From Janthinobacterium sp. LM6 (lineage in GTDB: Bacteria; Pseudomonadota; Gammaproteobacteria; Burkholderiales; Burkholderiaceae_D): a stretch of DNA of 64,000 nucleotides. The position numbers and the translations under genes were made by a program. The stretch is from the NCBI RefSeq assembly GCF_002002885.1, contig NZ_CP019510.1, positions 2,480,001-2,544,000 on the forward strand, in the 5' to 3' direction. A model generated the notes under the pieces. It worked only from the letters and a program-made list of their open reading frames with translations. It ran no database searches and had not been told where the DNA came from. Shown here in pieces: positions 26,606 to 34,986 of the stretch; the first letter of the stretch is position 1; the number at the start of each line of letters is the position of its first letter.

Positions 26606-27631
26606 CTATTGTTTTTCACTCCAATGCCAGATTGTTTCGCCGTATGCCGCATCGTCAAAAACAGGCATTACTTGGCCTTGCACGAAGTGGCTGCGGCTGT
26701 GTAATTTTGCCGGGGTTTCCCAGAAGCCAGTTTGCGGGCAGGACTGGCCGCCCTCGACACGCCCTTTGTGTATCAGCGGTTCTGCAGCCAGGCTGGTATA
26801 GCGGCCTTCTTTCCGTAGCTGGCGCGCGTAGTCAACCAAGTCCTTGGGATAGACCAGATGGTCGATCTGGCTGTCGTCCAGGTCAAGTAGAAAAACCGTC
26901 GCACCCGCTTCAAATGCCCAGTAACCGTAATAGGGCGCGTAGCCTTCGTCGCGGATTCTCAGATGCCCGTCGTACCAGCGGGGATGATCTTTCATGGCTG
27001 GATACCACTGTTTCAGGTATTTTTGGAGCAGGTCGAGCGTGGCCTTCTCATCTTTCTCATAGAACGCTTGCAGCAGGGTGTCATAGGGCTTGCCGAGGAT
27101 ACCGGTGCCAAGCGCTTGCCCATCCTCCACATACCCGTCAATCAATTGTTCGAACAGGCCATCACGGCCACGGTGGCTGCGTAGCATGTAAATGATGCGT
27201 TTAACCGAATGATGATCGGGCAGCAAGATGGCAATGCTGAGTAGTTGTAGTGTGTCCTGATAGTCGGAAAGGACGGAAAACTCCGGTGCTCCCTCATATT
27301 CGTACGGCCCAAACTCCGGAAGCTCAATTGCCGTTTCCTGTTGATAGAGTTGATCGACCGCATTCCATTTTTCAAATTTATCGACGATGCCTGCGATGCG
27401 CGGCGCTAGCGCATTGATTGATTCGCCTGCCGTATAGTCGAGCATCCAGATCCAGAGTTTTTCCAAATACAAGAATTGATGAATCGCAGCATTTTGTTGC
27501 ATCGTCTTAGTAATTTCTCTATTTTCAATTCCTCCTCCAATTAGCGACAATTGATTCAATCGCGTTTTATTGTAAAGTTCTTCATAGAGAAGTTGCTGTC
27601 TGCGTCGGTGATGAAAGGATAAATCTTCCAT
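26606..27631 (-). CDS. PoNi-like immunity protein, duplicated copy b2 (full tail)
   Basis: A 341-residue DUF1910/DUF1911 protein and the complete version of the b1 copy. DUF1910 segment: 'HHRRRQQLLYEELYNKTRLN' and 'FLYLEKLWIWMLDYTAG'. DUF1911 segment: 'YQDTLQLLSIAILLPDHHS', 'KYLKQWYPAMKDHPRWY' and 'YGYWAFEAGATVFLLDLDD'. The tail module (about 290-341) carries 'CPQTGFWETPAK', 'FVQGQVMP' and 'AAYGETIWHW'. The tail is nearly identical to that of the gene at 28029, whereas the body is nearly identical to b1, so the gene is a mosaic. The ATG at 27631 is chosen by alignment with paralogues. Confidence 0.84.
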   Translation of the reverse strand: MEDLSFHHRRRQQLLYEELYNKTRLNQLSLIGGGIENREITKTMQQNAAIHQFLYLEKLWIWMLDYTAGESINALAPRIAGIVDKFEKWNAVDQLYQQETAIELPEFGPYEYEGAPEFSVLSDYQDTLQLLSIAILLPDHHSVKRIIYMLRSHRGRDGLFEQLIDGYVEDGQALGTGILGKPYDTLLQAFYEKDEKATLDLLQKYLKQWYPAMKDHPRWYDGHLRIRDEGYAPYYGYWAFEAGATVFLLDLDDSQIDHLVYPKDLVDYARQLRKEGRYTSLAAEPLIHKGRVEGGQSCPQTGFWETPAKLHSRSHFVQGQVMPVFDDAAYGETIWHWSEKQ

Positions 27632-28002
27632 GTCTACGTGCTTTTTTCTTGGGTAAATTGTATTTTTGTCAAAGAAGGTATGCGCGAGCTGGAACCGCAA
27701 TGCATGATTGCCTTTCCCGGTCGAGCATCAGGTTGATGGTCTCGAACATCAGTACAGTCGCTGTTTCCTCATGCGTTCAGGACGCGCCACACCGTCAAGC
27801 CATAGGCAGAATCCAGATTGCTCATGATCTCCCCCTGTTCAAATCGCCGGGTTTGCGGCGGAATATCGAGCGCTTGCCACTGACCGGTCTGTGGGCAGGC
27901 CTCGCCGGCGTAGGCGCGCAATTCCAAAGCTTCCTGCGCTGGCGTGGCGACATCCGGGCCGCCGTTATTTGGGCGCTGACGCAGCTCGGCGCTGGGCCAG
28001 TC
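26791..28002. repeat. Direct repeat of about 1.2 kb, copy 2
   Basis: Second copy of the segment at 23696-24907, offset 3,095 bases, same orientation. The near-identical core spans about 26952-27896. Divergence increases beyond both ends, consistent with older homology that was re-homogenised in the centre. Confidence 0.9.
27669..27749 (-). pseudogene. 5' stub of the VRR-NUC toxin gene (copy 2)
   Basis: Same 26-residue frame as at 24574-24654 ('MFETINLMLD' then an unrelated ending), duplicated as part of the 3,095-base repeat. It lies between a DUF3396 3' remnant and the PoNi-like b2 gene. Confidence 0.7.
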
Positions 28003-28010
28003 GCTGGCTG
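27769..28010 (-). pseudogene. 3' remnant of a DUF3396 immunity gene (tail module only)
   Basis: Roughly 80 codons that match the end of the DUF3396 gene, in frame through 'WPSAELRQ', 'PAQEALELRAYAGEACPQTG' and 'SNLDSAYGLTVWR' to a stop. It directly follows the stop of the PoNi-like gene at 28029 and has no start codon or N-terminal domain. The whole 27632-28028 stretch (397 bases) holds only this remnant and the VRR-NUC stub. Confidence 0.75.
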
Positions 28011-28028
28011 TGCGAGATGGAAAATTGG

Positions 28029-29054
28029 CTATTGTTCTTCACTCCAATGCCAGATGGTTTCACCGTATGCCGCATCATCAAAAACAGGCATCACTTGACC
28101 TTGCGCAAAGTGACTGCGGCTGTGTAGCTTTGCTGGGGTTTCCCAGAAGCCGGTTTGCGGGCAGGGCTGGCCGCCCTCAACACGACCGGCCTTATTTATT
28201 AAGTCAGTATCCATGCTTGTGTAACGGTGTTCCGCGCGTAACTTGCGGCCATAATTGACCAAGTCTTTAGGGTAGACCAGATGATCGATAGCGCTGTCGT
28301 CCAGATCGAGAATAAAGACTGCAGCTCCGGCTTCAAATGCCCAATAGCCATAGTAGCCGGTGTAGCCCTCTTCGCTGATTCTAAGGTGCTCGTCATACCA
28401 GCGTGGATGATCCTTCATTGCCGGATACCACTGTTGTAAATATTGCTTGAGCAAGGTGAGTGTGGCCGTCTCATCTTCTTCATAAAACACACGTAGCAAG
28501 GTGTCATAAGGGGCGCCAAGTACACAGGTATCGCGCTCGACGACGTTGTCGACATAAGCACTGATCAATTGCTCGAACAGGCCATCTTGACCGCGATGGC
28601 TACGAAGTACGTGAATGATACGTTGGACCGAACGCTGATCGCGCGCCAAAATGGCAATGCTCAGCAGTTGCAGCGTGTCTTCGTAGTCGGAAAGTGTCGA
28701 GAAATCGGGCGCCCCCGAATATTTATATGGACCATATTCAGGCAGCTTCAGTGCACATTCCTGTTGATACTTTTGATCCACTTCGTTCCATTCTTCAAAT
28801 TTGTCCACGATGTCGGCGATTCGAGGCGCCAGTTGATCGAGGGCAATGCCTGCCGTGTAGTCAAGCATCCATATCCAGAGTAATTCCAGATACAGGAAAT
28901 GATGAACGGAGGAGCTTTCGCCTATCGAGTATGCATCCTTTCTGTTTTCTTCTCCTCCCCGGATCAAGGAAAGTTGATTTTCCCGTGTTTTTTCATACAG
29001 TTGCTCGTAAAGAAACTGTTGCCGCCGGCGCTGATGGAATGGAGGAGTATTCAT
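28029..29054 (-). CDS. PoNi-like immunity protein directly paired with PoNe
   Basis: A 341-residue DUF1910/DUF1911 protein and, by position, the cognate immunity of the PoNe DNase: its ATG lies 1 base after the toxin's stop. N-terminal domain: 'HQRRRQQFLYEQLYEKTREN' and 'HHFLYLELLWIWMLDYTAG'. C-terminal domain: 'YEDTLQLLSIAILARDQRS', 'YLQQWYPAMKDHPRWYDEH' and 'YGYWAFEAGAAVFILDLDD'. It ends with the full tail module (CPQTGFWE, then 'FAQGQVMP' and 'AAYGETIWHW'). PoNi proteins act in the cytosol by binding the nuclease. The other array members may widen protection to sister PoNe variants, which is inference. Confidence 0.88.
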   Translation of the reverse strand: MNTPPFHQRRRQQFLYEQLYEKTRENQLSLIRGGEENRKDAYSIGESSSVHHFLYLELLWIWMLDYTAGIALDQLAPRIADIVDKFEEWNEVDQKYQQECALKLPEYGPYKYSGAPDFSTLSDYEDTLQLLSIAILARDQRSVQRIIHVLRSHRGQDGLFEQLISAYVDNVVERDTCVLGAPYDTLLRVFYEEDETATLTLLKQYLQQWYPAMKDHPRWYDEHLRISEEGYTGYYGYWAFEAGAAVFILDLDDSAIDHLVYPKDLVNYGRKLRAEHRYTSMDTDLINKAGRVEGGQPCPQTGFWETPAKLHSRSHFAQGQVMPVFDDAAYGETIWHWSEEQ

Positions 29055-29055
29055 C

Positions 29056-30807
29056 TTATCTTTGCTTATTTTTTTGACTTGAGGGCGGTTTGCCGGAGTT
29101 GTTTTTTGCTTCTGGCCGGCCGGCTGAATTTTCTGATGCCACTATCTTCATGCGTTTGCGGTTGTCTTCGGTATCGTCAATTTCAAGATACGTGAAGGTA
29201 TCCGTGATGCCATGCGTTTGGCGATGCTTGTCGTGTAACTTGATATTGTAATGATCACCCGATGCGAGTAGCTCCAGCGTCGCTTCAAAATGGTCGAGAA
29301 TTCCTGGTGCTGCGAGCAGCTTGAGTTTGTGTTGTGGGTGCGCTGGTGTGACGAAAGGATTCGAGACTGCAGTGGTGCCCAGCATCAGATACACCCAGCG
29401 GTTTTTCATATTGCTGCTTGTCTGCATGGCACTCGACTTAGTACTGTTGCGTATCCAGTCTTTGCCCATCTGAGTCCCTTTTTTGGGTTCCCCTAGCAAG
29501 GTCCATAACATTAGCTGTCTGTCGTTGGACGATGCGGGTGGTGGCGGAATGGTACCTTTTGCCGTATTTCTTTTCAGGCGCGCATGCAGGCTGTATACGC
29601 TCTCGCTGAATTTCGCTTCGATGAAGTGGAAAGTAGGGCCATCCGTCTGCCAGATCGTATCGACCCCAGACAGCGTCACCTTGGCGAGGTCTTCCGGCAC
29701 CAACTCCGTGGGGCGCTTGTGTTTGCTGTCGGGGCCGACAATGCGTGGATATTCGCTGCGCCATTTGCCATGGATGTTGCCGTGCGGCCAAGCGCCTGCC
29801 TTCTTGAGCACATGATCCATATGGTAATAGTCTGCCATGTGCTCACCGACCAGTCCCCGCGGCCCAAATTTGATTTCAGACAGCAATTCGCGAATCGGTC
29901 GCGACGTATTCTTCACCGGCGCGGTGCCGCCGTCGCTGCTCTGGCGGTGCGAGTCGTCCACGGGTTTGTGTTCCTTGCCCTTGCCCGGCGAGTCCCGTTC
30001 TTTGTTTTTTGCTTTGGCATCCACGCCCTTGGACTTTTTATCTGAGCTTGTCGTGGGCGACTTGAACTGGGCGTTGGCACTGTGCGGATGCGCGTTGCCT
30101 GGCTTGTGATTGTGCCTGGCTGCCGTATTGGCGCCGGTGCCGGCTGCGACGGCGATTTTTTTTGCAGCCCACAAGGCGTCTTCACCCAGCATGTCTTCGA
30201 TCAATTCCTGCAGCGCCTTGGCGCCCTGCGCAATGCCGGCTTTGAGCGGACCGCGCACCGCCTCGACTTGCGGCTTCATGTCGCGCGCCAAGTGCTGCAA
30301 GTCCGACGGCAGCCACCAATGGCTGGTCGACAGGTAGCCGAGCAATTGCACGCAGTTGTCCAGCGCGCTCATGGCCGTGCTGATTGCTAGCTGGGTGTTT
30401 TGCGCCCACTGGAAGGTTTTCAGGAATTTGATCGCGGCGCCCTTGCTCTTGCCCAGCATGGCTTCGATCATGACATTGCCGCCAGCGGCCGCCGCGCCAA
30501 CCTCCTTGCGGTACTTGCGCAAAGGCTTGATGATGGTCTTGAACAGGCTGCCAACTTCCGGAATGCAGCCGAATGCCGCCAGCGCCATGTCGACCCAGTC
30601 ATCGCGGGTCGCGCGCGACACGCCTTTCCTGCCGACCCGGTAGATCATGCCCGAGACATCGCGCACGTCCATCACCTGGTCAACCACGGGGATCAGGGAA
30701 ATGGCGCCGCCGACGATCATGGCGGCCTTGCCCTGGTCATCCTCGAAGTCGCCCAAGATCAGGTCCTTGAAAAACTCTACAATCTCATCGACAAAATTCT
30801 GGCTCAT
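29056..30807 (-). CDS. PoNe-type T6SS DNase effector
   Basis: A 583-residue effector. The N-terminal third (about 1-230) is a helical region with hydrophobic stretches ('AAMIVGGAISLIPVVDQVMD') of the kind that precedes toxin domains in T6SS cargo. A Lys/Ser/Asp-rich linker (about 240-310) follows. The C-terminal part (about 320-550) is a PD-(D/E)xK nuclease of the PoNe family with 'LVGEHMADYYHMDHVLKK', 'GVDTIWQTDGPTFHFIEAKF' (catalytic Asp and Glu-x-Lys near residues 380-400), 'RQLMLWTLLGEPKKG' and 'RWVYLMLGT'. The family call is supported by the downstream DUF1910/DUF1911 genes. Its start overlaps the vgrG2 stop (ATGA), and no separate adaptor gene is present. Confidence 0.85.
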   Translation of the reverse strand: MSQNFVDEIVEFFKDLILGDFEDDQGKAAMIVGGAISLIPVVDQVMDVRDVSGMIYRVGRKGVSRATRDDWVDMALAAFGCIPEVGSLFKTIIKPLRKYRKEVGAAAAGGNVMIEAMLGKSKGAAIKFLKTFQWAQNTQLAISTAMSALDNCVQLLGYLSTSHWWLPSDLQHLARDMKPQVEAVRGPLKAGIAQGAKALQELIEDMLGEDALWAAKKIAVAAGTGANTAARHNHKPGNAHPHSANAQFKSPTTSSDKKSKGVDAKAKNKERDSPGKGKEHKPVDDSHRQSSDGGTAPVKNTSRPIRELLSEIKFGPRGLVGEHMADYYHMDHVLKKAGAWPHGNIHGKWRSEYPRIVGPDSKHKRPTELVPEDLAKVTLSGVDTIWQTDGPTFHFIEAKFSESVYSLHARLKRNTAKGTIPPPPASSNDRQLMLWTLLGEPKKGTQMGKDWIRNSTKSSAMQTSSNMKNRWVYLMLGTTAVSNPFVTPAHPQHKLKLLAAPGILDHFEATLELLASGDHYNIKLHDKHRQTHGITDTFTYLEIDDTEDNRKRMKIVASENSAGRPEAKNNSGKPPSSQKNKQR

Positions 30808-33800
30808 GGTTGGGGATCCGGTTTACTGGTTTTCCTGGCCGCTTCCAGCAATGCGGATGCCTGTTTCAGCTGCTGCCTCGCTTGCTGCAGACGGGGTTCC
30901 GCTACCAATGGCGGCGCCACCCAGTCGCGCTGGTCCTCGCCATATTCAATGTGGTATGCGCCGGGAGGAATGTTTTCGAGGCGGGCATGGCCCTTGTCGT
31001 TGAGCAATCCACTGAGGGAAGTGCCATTGGCGAACGTGATTTTGTAAGGGGAGTTAATGACAGGCTCGAGATCGCCATAATGCAGGTTCAGCTCGACTGC
31101 CCGGCCCAGGTCGGCCGCATTCGGCATCGCCGGCAAGGTGAGCTGGCTGCTCGCCGGCCCCGTCAATTCCTTCATGCTGGCGTTGAAATCGATCTTGCCC
31201 GGTCCATGCAGCATGATGTTGCCGCCTTCGAGGCGGATGTACGCGCCTTGGGCCGTCATCAGGATGTGCTGCTTGGCCGCCGCCGTGACACTCTTGGCGG
31301 TGCTGCTGACGGTGATGGCCTTGTCCGCCGTCAGCCGTGTCGCATCGGACTGGCTTTGACTGCTGACCTTGCCGCTGGCCGCATGCAGGCGGATGCCGGT
31401 TTCCTGGTTGGGCTTGTCCTTGCTGCTGGCCTTGCCGTAGGTGAACAGACTGATGCCCTTGCCCAGCGCGTACAGGCTGTTGCCTTGCGCCGCAAAGTTG
31501 AGATCCGCGCCCGCCGCCAGATTGCCATTGCCGCCAGCGACCAGCACGGCGTTGGCCGGCGTGGTGGCGGCGATGCCGGACGGACTGGACAATTGCAGCT
31601 GCGGGTCGCCATACGCGCTGGCCTGGCCTTCGCCGCCCGCCGCCTGCTGGCCCTGGCCCGCAGCGGCAGCGCCCTCGGCCGTCGCGCCCAGGACCTCGAT
31701 GCTGTGCTGCATCTGGGCGAGGGCGGGGAGCTGGGCGGCTGGCGAAGGCGTCTCCGCCTGGTCCGGCGTGGCAGCGGAAGCTGGCGCGGCCGCACCGGCT
31801 GTGGCCGGGCTGGGCATTTCGAGCGCGAAATGTTTCTGCGCCTGCTCAGCCAGCGAGGTCTGCAGTTGCAAGCTTTGCCTGAGCTGTTCCAGCGCTTCCT
31901 GCGCATCCATCTGGCTGCCGCTGGCATCGCGGCCATGCGCCGACAGCAGCATGCCCGCTCCCGCGCGCAGGGCGGCGCTGTGTTCCGTTTTCAGCTCGGC
32001 GCCAAAGCCTGCCGGCGCCAGCCGCTGGTTATCGCTCTGGTGCCGCAAATGGCCCAGGTTCAGTTCGGCTGTGCCCTGGTGAGGGCCCGCGTGGCGCTGC
32101 AAGGCGACGCGCCCCTGGCCCGGGCTGTCGTCGAACACCAGCTGGCTGTAGGCGCCGCCGCCGCCCTGGCTGGCCTGCATGGCTTGCGTCTTGATGCCCG
32201 ACAAGGCCGCCGGGTGGGCGTGGGCGCCGGCTTGGCCGGGAAACCACGCCGGCGCGTTGCCCGTCGCCGCGCCCGTGCCCTGGCTGACCTGGTTGTTTTG
32301 CGCGTCGGCCTGGCCGCGGCCGTTGTACAGCGTGCCGATGACGACGGGGCGGTCGATATTGCCTTCCAAGAAATCGACGAGCACTTCCTGGCCCACGCGG
32401 GGCAGGGCGTTGCTGCCCCAGTTGGCGCCGGCGACGGGGGCCAGCGGCGTGGCGACCCTGACCCAAGTGCTGGCGCTATCGTCGCCGGGCGCGCCCGTGT
32501 GGCCGTCGGCCGCCGGATGCGCCAGCCGGCTATGGCTTTGCGCTCCCCGCTGCCAGTGGAATTGCACCTTGATGCGGTGGTCGCGGTCCGTATGCAGCTG
32601 GACGCCGGCCGGGCCGACGACGATGGCCGTCTGCTGGCCCATGATGCTGGGGCGCGGATGCAGCAGCTGGCCGTGGTCGTCGGCATAGCTGCTGCGATAG
32701 GGGATTTTGCTGCGGATGGCGTCGATGCGGTTGCGGTAGGGCGGGCGTTCGCCGATGGTGTCGCCGACGGCATGCAGGCTGCCGGCCGCTTCGTCGCCGA
32801 TCAGCGCGTCGAGCAAGCCCTGGTCGAAGCGCTGCAGCAGTCCGCCGCCCAGCTCCGCATCGAGGTTGTTATGCATCAGGTGCACCGTGCGGGTGACGAG
32901 GAAGGTCGCTGCGTCGCCATCGCCCGCCGCGTCCGTTTGCGCCTGGCCGCTCAGGGTGAAGGTGGTGCCGGGCGCCAGGGTGCGTACGGTGCCTGCGCCG
33001 GTAAACACTTCCCTGGCCGCCGTCAGCGCCTGCAACTGGCGCTCGGCAAGCCGTTGCCCGTGCTCGCGCGACGGGTAGGCATAGGCGCCTGGCGTGTCGC
33101 GGCTGACCAGCGCCATCGTCCCGTCACTGGCGCCAGCGGCGCTGATGGGGCGCTGGCCCAGCGCGCGGTAGTCCCAGCTGGACAGTTCGATGCCGTTGGT
33201 TTGCTGGCGCAGCTGCATGCGCCAGCGGTCCATCGTGTCTTGCGGCATGACGGCGCCTGGCTGGCTGTAGGCGATGCTGGATTGGACGTTGGGCTTGAAG
33301 CTGCCGTTGTGGTCGGCGATGATGAGGGTATGGCTGCCCAGGCTGGCGCTGCCCGCATCGCCCGTGTGTTCGGCATAATAAAACAGCCCTTCCTCGCTCA
33401 TCAGCCGTTCCGCAAAGGTCCAGTCGCTTTCCTGGTACTGGCTGCAGATGCTGCGTTTCGGATAGGCCGCGCGGTCGAGCAGATCGAAGCGCCAGGCGGG
33501 CGCCAGCATGCCCTGGCCCTGGTAGCGGGCGAAAATGACTTCGAGAATGTCCGGCACCGCCAGGTCCTGGAAGACGCGGCTGTCGCGGCCGTGGGCCAGG
33601 AAGGCCGTCCACGGCTGCATGGTCAGGTTGTAACGGGCAAAGCCGCCGTTCGCGCCCGCCAGTTCGACGGCGGTGATGTGGCCATGGAACGGGCGCCAGT
33701 CCTCGGTGCCTGCGGCCGTGCGCAATTCCAGCAGGATGGGCTGGCCGATCAGCGACTTGAGGGCAATGGCCGCGTCGAGCGACAGGGCGGCGATGTGGAA

Positions 33801-33968
33801 GACATAGCCCAGTCCCAGGCCTTCCTCGCCGCGCACGCATTCGGCCAGCAGCTTGTCCGGGCCCAGGGGCGTGCTCAGCTTCAGCAGGCGCGTGGCCTGG
33901 CTGAAGCCGTTGGCGACGGGTGACGCAGCAGATGACGGCGACGCGCTTGCTTGGACCAATTCGGACAT
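30804..33968 (-). CDS. vgrG: VgrG spike protein with C-terminal adaptor domain (second copy)
   Basis: A 1,054-residue VgrG: gp27-like hub (about 20-420), OB/gp5 region with 'DRDHRIKVQFHWQRG' and 'NWGSNALPRVGQEVLVDFLEGNIDRP' (about 480-570), DUF2345/β-helix (about 640-940), then an extension absent from the first VgrG: a small β-sandwich (about 970-1015, 'PYKITFANGTSLSGLL', 'ARLENIPPGAYHIEYGE') of the transthyretin-like type used to dock effectors, and a final helix. This probably binds the N-terminus of the PoNe encoded next, replacing a DUF4123 adaptor. The ATG at 33968 gives a normal N-terminus; longer in-frame starts fall in the promoter region. Confidence 0.94.
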   Translation of the reverse strand: MSELVQASASPSSAASPVANGFSQATRLLKLSTPLGPDKLLAECVRGEEGLGLGYVFHIAALSLDAAIALKSLIGQPILLELRTAAGTEDWRPFHGHITAVELAGANGGFARYNLTMQPWTAFLAHGRDSRVFQDLAVPDILEVIFARYQGQGMLAPAWRFDLLDRAAYPKRSICSQYQESDWTFAERLMSEEGLFYYAEHTGDAGSASLGSHTLIIADHNGSFKPNVQSSIAYSQPGAVMPQDTMDRWRMQLRQQTNGIELSSWDYRALGQRPISAAGASDGTMALVSRDTPGAYAYPSREHGQRLAERQLQALTAAREVFTGAGTVRTLAPGTTFTLSGQAQTDAAGDGDAATFLVTRTVHLMHNNLDAELGGGLLQRFDQGLLDALIGDEAAGSLHAVGDTIGERPPYRNRIDAIRSKIPYRSSYADDHGQLLHPRPSIMGQQTAIVVGPAGVQLHTDRDHRIKVQFHWQRGAQSHSRLAHPAADGHTGAPGDDSASTWVRVATPLAPVAGANWGSNALPRVGQEVLVDFLEGNIDRPVVIGTLYNGRGQADAQNNQVSQGTGAATGNAPAWFPGQAGAHAHPAALSGIKTQAMQASQGGGGAYSQLVFDDSPGQGRVALQRHAGPHQGTAELNLGHLRHQSDNQRLAPAGFGAELKTEHSAALRAGAGMLLSAHGRDASGSQMDAQEALEQLRQSLQLQTSLAEQAQKHFALEMPSPATAGAAAPASAATPDQAETPSPAAQLPALAQMQHSIEVLGATAEGAAAAGQGQQAAGGEGQASAYGDPQLQLSSPSGIAATTPANAVLVAGGNGNLAAGADLNFAAQGNSLYALGKGISLFTYGKASSKDKPNQETGIRLHAASGKVSSQSQSDATRLTADKAITVSSTAKSVTAAAKQHILMTAQGAYIRLEGGNIMLHGPGKIDFNASMKELTGPASSQLTLPAMPNAADLGRAVELNLHYGDLEPVINSPYKITFANGTSLSGLLNDKGHARLENIPPGAYHIEYGEDQRDWVAPPLVAEPRLQQARQQLKQASALLEAARKTSKPDPQP

Positions 33969-34063
33969 TGCTTGGAACTCCGTGTGGCGAAATGTGGGTA
34001 CTTGCAATTAATTCAATGATTTGCTTATAAGATTACACCTTAGAAATAGTGATTTAACAAGCG

Positions 34064-34079
34064 CGATTCAATTGAATCG
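34064..34079. promoter_or_regulatory. Perfect 16-bp palindrome in the vgrG2 upstream region
   Basis: CGATTCAATTGAATCG is a perfect inverted repeat about 95 bases upstream of the vgrG2 ATG, within an AT-rich stretch, in the 285-base gap between vgrG2 and the divergent exported-protein gene. It could be an operator for either. No regulator is assigned. Confidence 0.35.
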
Positions 34080-34253
34080 TGCGGCAGCCCCTGTCATGCG
34101 CGGGCCGTGCGGGCCGTTTTTTCCCCTTCTGCTAGAGTGCGGATCTTGCCAATTCCACCATTGCAAAAAATACTGCGAAATATTGCTTAAAAACAATAAT
34201 ATGGCGTGCCGTGCCTGTTTTTCGGCAGCCGTCCCACGTGAACCGGAGCAAAA

Positions 34254-34859
34254 ATGAATACAATGAAATGCGCGGCTGCCGCCGTGCTGTGTGCCAGCCT
34301 GTCGCCCGCCATGGCGGCGGCATCTCCCGTCGAACCTCCGTTCCTCGATGTGCTTGCCTATGAATATGCCAATTGCGTCCAGCCCGCCTATCACCAGGCC
34401 GAGCTGCGGGTACAGGACGGGGCGGGGCGCTACCAGATCGACGTCAAGGGCGAGGCCTACACGGTCGAACTGCAGGAGCGCATGGGCTTTTCGCTGCAGG
34501 CGGGCATTGACGGTCCCGTGGCAGCCATCGTCAAGCTGGACCGGCCGCCAACGGGGCAGTTCGGGGAGCAGGCGCGCTGGCGCGAACGCTGGCTGCGCGA
34601 TGTGGCCGAGCGCAGCGGAGTGGCGCTGGAAGAGCGGGCGCTGGCCGGTGGCGCGCGCCTGCTGATCGTGAACAAGGGCGAGATCAAGGGCAATTATGTG
34701 GGCCAGTCCCTGCTGATCGATCCGGCGCGGCTGTTGTTCATCGATGTGGCGTGGCCGAACACGCTGGGGATCTATCGTGGCCCCGACGGCTTGCGGCATG
34801 TGCGGCAGGTGCAGGACGATGTATGGCAGCGCCTGCTGTCTTGCCCGCCGACTGCGTGA
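34254..34859 (+). CDS. Exported protein of unknown function
   Basis: A 201-residue protein with a clear signal peptide ('AAAVLCASLSPAMAAA', cleavage near residue 22-23). The mature part has two Cys (in 'YANCVQPAY' near the start and 'LLSCPPT' at the end), which could form a disulfide closing the fold. It looks like a mixed α/β periplasmic domain. No family is recognised. It diverges from vgrG2 and is not obviously part of the T6SS. The ATG is preceded by 'CCGGAGC', a modest ribosome site. Confidence 0.75.
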   Translation: MNTMKCAAAAVLCASLSPAMAAASPVEPPFLDVLAYEYANCVQPAYHQAELRVQDGAGRYQIDVKGEAYTVELQERMGFSLQAGIDGPVAAIVKLDRPPTGQFGEQARWRERWLRDVAERSGVALEERALAGGARLLIVNKGEIKGNYVGQSLLIDPARLLFIDVAWPNTLGIYRGPDGLRHVRQVQDDVWQRLLSCPPTA

Positions 34860-34902
34860 CGCTGGCGGCCGCCGCATACCCCTCGCGCGCGCTCAGAAAA
34901 AT

Positions 34903-34921
34903 AATAATGATTCTCATTTAT
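34903..34921 (+). promoter_or_regulatory. Probable Fur box
   Basis: The 19-mer starting AATAATGATTCTCATTT matches the Fur consensus (GATAATGATAATCATTATC) at 13 of 19 positions, including the core inverted repeat AATGA/TCATT. It lies about 70 bases before the DUF2325 start and overlaps an AT-rich region suitable for a promoter. Iron-dependent repression of the next gene is inferred. Confidence 0.6.
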
Positions 34922-34986
34922 AATGCGAATCCATGGGGGTGCGATGGGCTGGCGCCATGGCGCCACGGTCGGTGAAGGAGGGTATG

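Noticed and set aside
23696..28002. CRISPR-like or satellite repeat
   Set aside because: Only two long copies plus gene fragments; no short regularly spaced units.
20797..30807. Phage or insertion-sequence origin for the less GC-rich island
   Set aside because: No integrase, transposase, terminal inverted repeats or attachment-site duplication is visible; the repeats are fragments of the immunity and toxin genes themselves.
34083..34124. Terminator hairpin in the GGGCCG-rich stretch before the T run
   Set aside because: The GGGCCG units are direct, not inverted, repeats, so no stable stem forms.
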